Positions 60,297 through 64,000 of a DNA stretch of 64,000 bases are shown here, piece by piece. Below the pieces are notes generated by a model. That model was not told where the DNA came from, did no database searches, and saw only the letters and a list, made by a program, of their open reading frames with translations. The number at the start of each line of letters is the position of its first letter. Position 1 is the stretch's first letter. The position numbers were made by a program, and so were the translations under genes. This stretch comes from Cannabis sativa (Eukaryota; Streptophyta; Magnoliopsida; Rosales; Cannabaceae): assembly GCF_029168945.1 (NCBI RefSeq), contig NC_083603.1:39184396-39248395 (forward strand), written 5' to 3'.

Positions 60297-63200
60297 CGAA
60301 CTTGAACCTAGGACCCAGCTCGTGACCCGGCACAAGAAATGGAACCAGACTGGGACCCAAGATTGGGATCCAGATATGGAACCAGGGCTTGGACGAAACC
60401 CGTAGTCAGTGAATGGATTTGGGACCAAGCCCTAGACTAGAACCCTAACAAGGACGCGAACCCACACTTGGACCTGAACCCAGTCCCAAACCCAAAAGTG
60501 GACCCAAACCCGTACCTTGTGACCCAAAATTAGAACCAAAACGGGAAGTTGACCGGGACTGGAACTACGACTTGGACTTGGAATCATAACTGAAATTGGA
60601 CCTAGATCCAGAACCGTAACCGGACGAGGAACAGTGTTCCAAATCAGACCTAGACCAGAATTGGGAGTCGGACCCGGATCCCAACCCAAACCTAGACTCG
60701 GGGCCCGAACTCGAACCTGAACTCAGACCCAAACGTGGAACCAGACAAGGGACACAGAACCAGGGTCGGGACCTAGAACCGCACCCCAGTCTCAATCCCA
60801 AACCAAAACTCAGAAATGGGACCTGGGACCTGAACCAGAACAAGACCGAGACCCGTGACAGTGATTCAGGTCTTGACTCGGGATTCAGGTAACGGGGCTT
60901 GACCAGGACCTGGACCCAGACCTAGAACCGAACACAGACCTAGCCTCAGATCCAAGCTGAGACTCAAACTCGGGCCCCGACACGGTCGTGTACCCAGAAC
61001 GGAACTAAGAACCGGACCTGGACCTAAATTTGGGACCCAATTCCAAACACAGACTTGGACCTACATAGGGATCCGGATACGAACCTGGACTCATACCAAG
61101 ACCTAGACTAGGATCGAAATGCTGGACCTAGTTCTTGACCCAGACCCAAACTTGGACCCGTACTCAGGACCGAAGTTTGACCTAGACTCGAGCCTAGACC
61201 CAGATCGGGGTCCAGACCTAAACACAAACCCGAACACAGACTCGGACCCAAACTCAAACCCACACCTAGAATCAGACCCAAAGCCAAACCCGGACCCAGA
61301 CCCAAACTCAAACCCAGACCAGGATCAGAACCAAGGACTTAGACCCAGAACGGAATCCAGTCTCAGATCGGGATTGGAACTTGGGACTCGGACCCAACCT
61401 AGACAGAGAACCAGGACGCGAACCCACACACAGAGCCTGATCTGGACCTAGACTGAAATCCTGACCCGAACCCAAACTCAGACAAGGACTCGAACTCCGA
61501 CCCGAACTGAAACCCAAACTCGAACTCAGAATCGCAAATGGAACTAGAACCGAACTAGGACTAGGACCAGGAGCTAAACCAAAACCCGAACCCAGATCAT
61601 AACCTAGACAGAGACCTATCCCGAACTTACACCGGGACCCAAACCCACACAATAACCGGGACCTGGAGCAGAATCAGGATAGGGACTTGGGTAATAGAAC
61701 TAGGACCGGGACCTAGTACCTGACCAAGACCCGAACTTGAACCTAGGACTCAGCTCGTGACCCAGCACTAGAAATGGAACAAGACTGGGACCCGAGATTG
61801 GTATCCGAATTCGGACCCAGGGCTTGGACAAAACCCGTAGTCGGTGTCTAGATTTGGGACCCAGCCCTGGACCCGAACCCTTACAAGGACCCGAACCCAC
61901 ACCCGGACCTGAACCCAGTGCCAAAACCAAAAGTGGACCCGAACCCGTACCCTATGACACAAAATTGGAACCAAAACGGGAAGTTGACCAGGACTGGAAC
62001 AAGAATTTGGACTTGGAATCATAACTGAAATTGGACCTACATCCAGAACCGTAACCGAACCAGGACCCGTACTCCAAATAAGACCTAGACCCGAATTGGG
62101 AGCCGGACTGGGATCCCAACCCAAACCTGTACTCCAAACCCGAACCCGAACCCGAACCTGAACTCAAACCAAAACATGGAACCAGACTAGGGACACAGAA
62201 CCAGGGTCAGGACTCAGAAGCGCACCCAGTCTCGATCCCGAACCCAAACTCAGAAATGGGACATGGGACCTGAACCAGAACCAGAACTTGACCTAGACTC
62301 GTCACAATGATCCAGATCTTGACTCGGGATACGCGTAACAGGGCTTGGAACAGTCGGTGTATAAATCTTGGACTCAGACTAGGACCAGAACCCAGACGAG
62401 GAACCAAACCTGAACCCACCCCTAGACCTAGACCCAAAATTAGAACCTAAACATGAATCGCCGAACCAGGATCCTAGAACAAGACTAGGACCGTGACCAA
62501 AGAGCCGGACCCAGGCCTAGAACTGAACACAGACCTAGCCTCAGACCGACTCTGAGACTGGAACTCGGGCCGAGACACAGTCGTGTACCCAGAACGGAAC
62601 TAAGACCCCGACCTAGACCTAAATCTGGTACCCGATCCCAAACACAGACTTGGACCTAGATAGGGATCCGGAGACGAACCTGTACTCAGACGAAGACCCA
62701 GATTGGGATCGAAATGTTTGACCTAGATCTGGACCGAGTTCTTGACCTAAACCAAAACTTGGACCCGCACTCGGGACCTGAACTTGGACCTGGAGCCGAA
62801 CCTAGACCCAGATCGGCGTCCAGACCTGGACACAAACCCAGACACAAATTTGGACCCGAACTCAAACCCATACATAGAATCAGACCCAAAGCTAGACCTG
62901 GACCTGGACCAGGACCCAAACTCGAACCCAGACCAGGATCAGAAGAAAGGACTTAGACCCAGAATTGAATCCTGACGAAGATCGGTATTGGAACTTGGGA
63001 CTCAGACCCAACCTAGACCAAAACCCAGGACTGGAACCCACACCCGGAGCCTGATCTGGACCTAGACTGAAATCCGGACCCAAACCCAAACACAGACCAG
63101 GACTCGAACTCCGACCCTAACTCAAACCCTAACTCGAACTCAGAATCACAAATGGAAGTAGAACCGAACTAGGACTAGGACCAAGACAAAGTCCTAAACC

Positions 63201-64000
63201 CAAACCTGAACCCAGATCAAAAACCAAACAGAGACCTAAACCCGAACAGAGACTAGGACTCTCACCCGAACCTAGACTTGGAACCAAACCTACACAATAA
63301 CTGGGACCTAGACCAAGAATCGGGATAGGGATCTGGGAAACAAAACTAGGACCATGACCTAGTACCCGACCCAAACCCGAACTTGAACCTAGGACCAAGC
63401 TCGTGACCCGGCACCGAAAATGGAACCAGACTTGGACGCGAGATTAGGATCTGGATCTGGACCTGGGGCTTGGACAAAACCGTAGTCGGTGTCTGGATTT
63501 GGGACCCAGCCCTGGACAAGGACCCAAACCCACACTCAGACCTGAACCCAGTCCCAAACCCAAAAGTGGACCTGAACCCGTACACTGTGACCCAAAATTG
63601 GAACCAAAACCTGAAGTTGACTGGGACTGGAACTAGGACTTGGACTTGGAATAATAACTGAAATTGGACCTAGATCCAAAACCGTAACCGGACCAGGACC
63701 CAGACTCCAAATCAGACCTAGACCCGAATTGGGAGCCGGACCCGGATCCCAACCCAAACCTGGACTCGACACCCCAACCCGAACCTGAACTCAAACTCAA
63801 ACATGGAACAAGACTAGGGACAAAGAACTAGGGTCGGGACCTAGAACTGCACCCCAGCCTCGATCCCGAACCCAAACTCAGAAATGGGACATGGGTTTTG
63901 AACCAGACTCAGACCTAGACCCATGACAGTGATCCAGATCTTGACTCGGGATACGCGTAACAGGGCCTTGAATAGACCAATAGTCGGCGTCTAGATCTTG
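60297..64000 (+). repeat. Hexamer-based satellite, block 7
   Basis: The first part matches 28000-29500, including GGAACCAGGGCTTGG near 60379 and the GTACTCAGGACCGAAG variant near 61160, which is also present near 7530 and 29000. From about 62880 it matches 20.34-21.43 kb, for example AGAAGAAAGGACTTAGACC near 62941 and the GGATACGCGTAACAGGG box near 63949. The block runs off the right edge. No gene seen. Confidence 0.92.

Overview
The window comes from a nuclear plant genome, most likely a eudicot, and contains no ordinary host gene that I can support. The evidence is the transposon set: a Sirevirus-type Ty1/copia element primed by initiator-tRNA-Met, a second copia LTR, a CACTA relic and a hAT-type MITE. 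I cannot name the species from sequence alone.

About 47 kb of the 64 kb (roughly 74%) is one tandem satellite, always in the same orientation. At the smallest scale it is a degenerate hexamer, YYRRAC (for example CCGAAC, CTAGAC, CCGGAC, TCGAAC), so purines and pyrimidines alternate in threes. At the next scale the hexamers form a unit of about 1.55-1.63 kb, with shorter deleted versions down to about 0.9 kb. At the largest scale, recognisable unit variants recur in the same order. A D-E-F triad is seen at 3.0-7.2, 12.6-17.2 and 54.4-57.6 kb, and other variant blocks recur elsewhere. Satellite blocks lie at 1-2003, 2733-25298, 28000-39069, 39849-40512, 50786-53762, 54121-58590 and 60297-64000. 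Low-complexity reading frames in these blocks follow from the hexamer (two codons) and are not genes.

Five insertions or relics interrupt the array. CACTA relics at 2004-2732 and 53763-54120 share the same junctions, so one insertion was copied with the array. A copia pol relic plus 3' LTR at 25299-27999 and a truncated LTR at 58591-60296 share their right junction, so this insertion was also copied, by a separate event. A hAT-type MITE at 39070-39848 and the large Sirevirus at 40513-50785 are single-copy and probably later.

The Sirevirus lies on the minus strand. Its order is 5' LTR (49313-50785), tRNA-Met primer site, gag (intact, 552 aa, two zinc knuckles), protease/integrase, reverse transcriptase/RNase H (broken by several frameshifts and one nonsense codon), a 406-aa third ORF (intact), three polypurine tracts, then a 3' LTR missing its last ~140 bp. 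Upstream of the third ORF is an AACCGGTT-type cluster about 56 bp from a TATA box. The LTR promoter has the same arrangement with 66-67 bp spacing. This possible internal promoter and the R3Y3 satellite are the two most notable observations.
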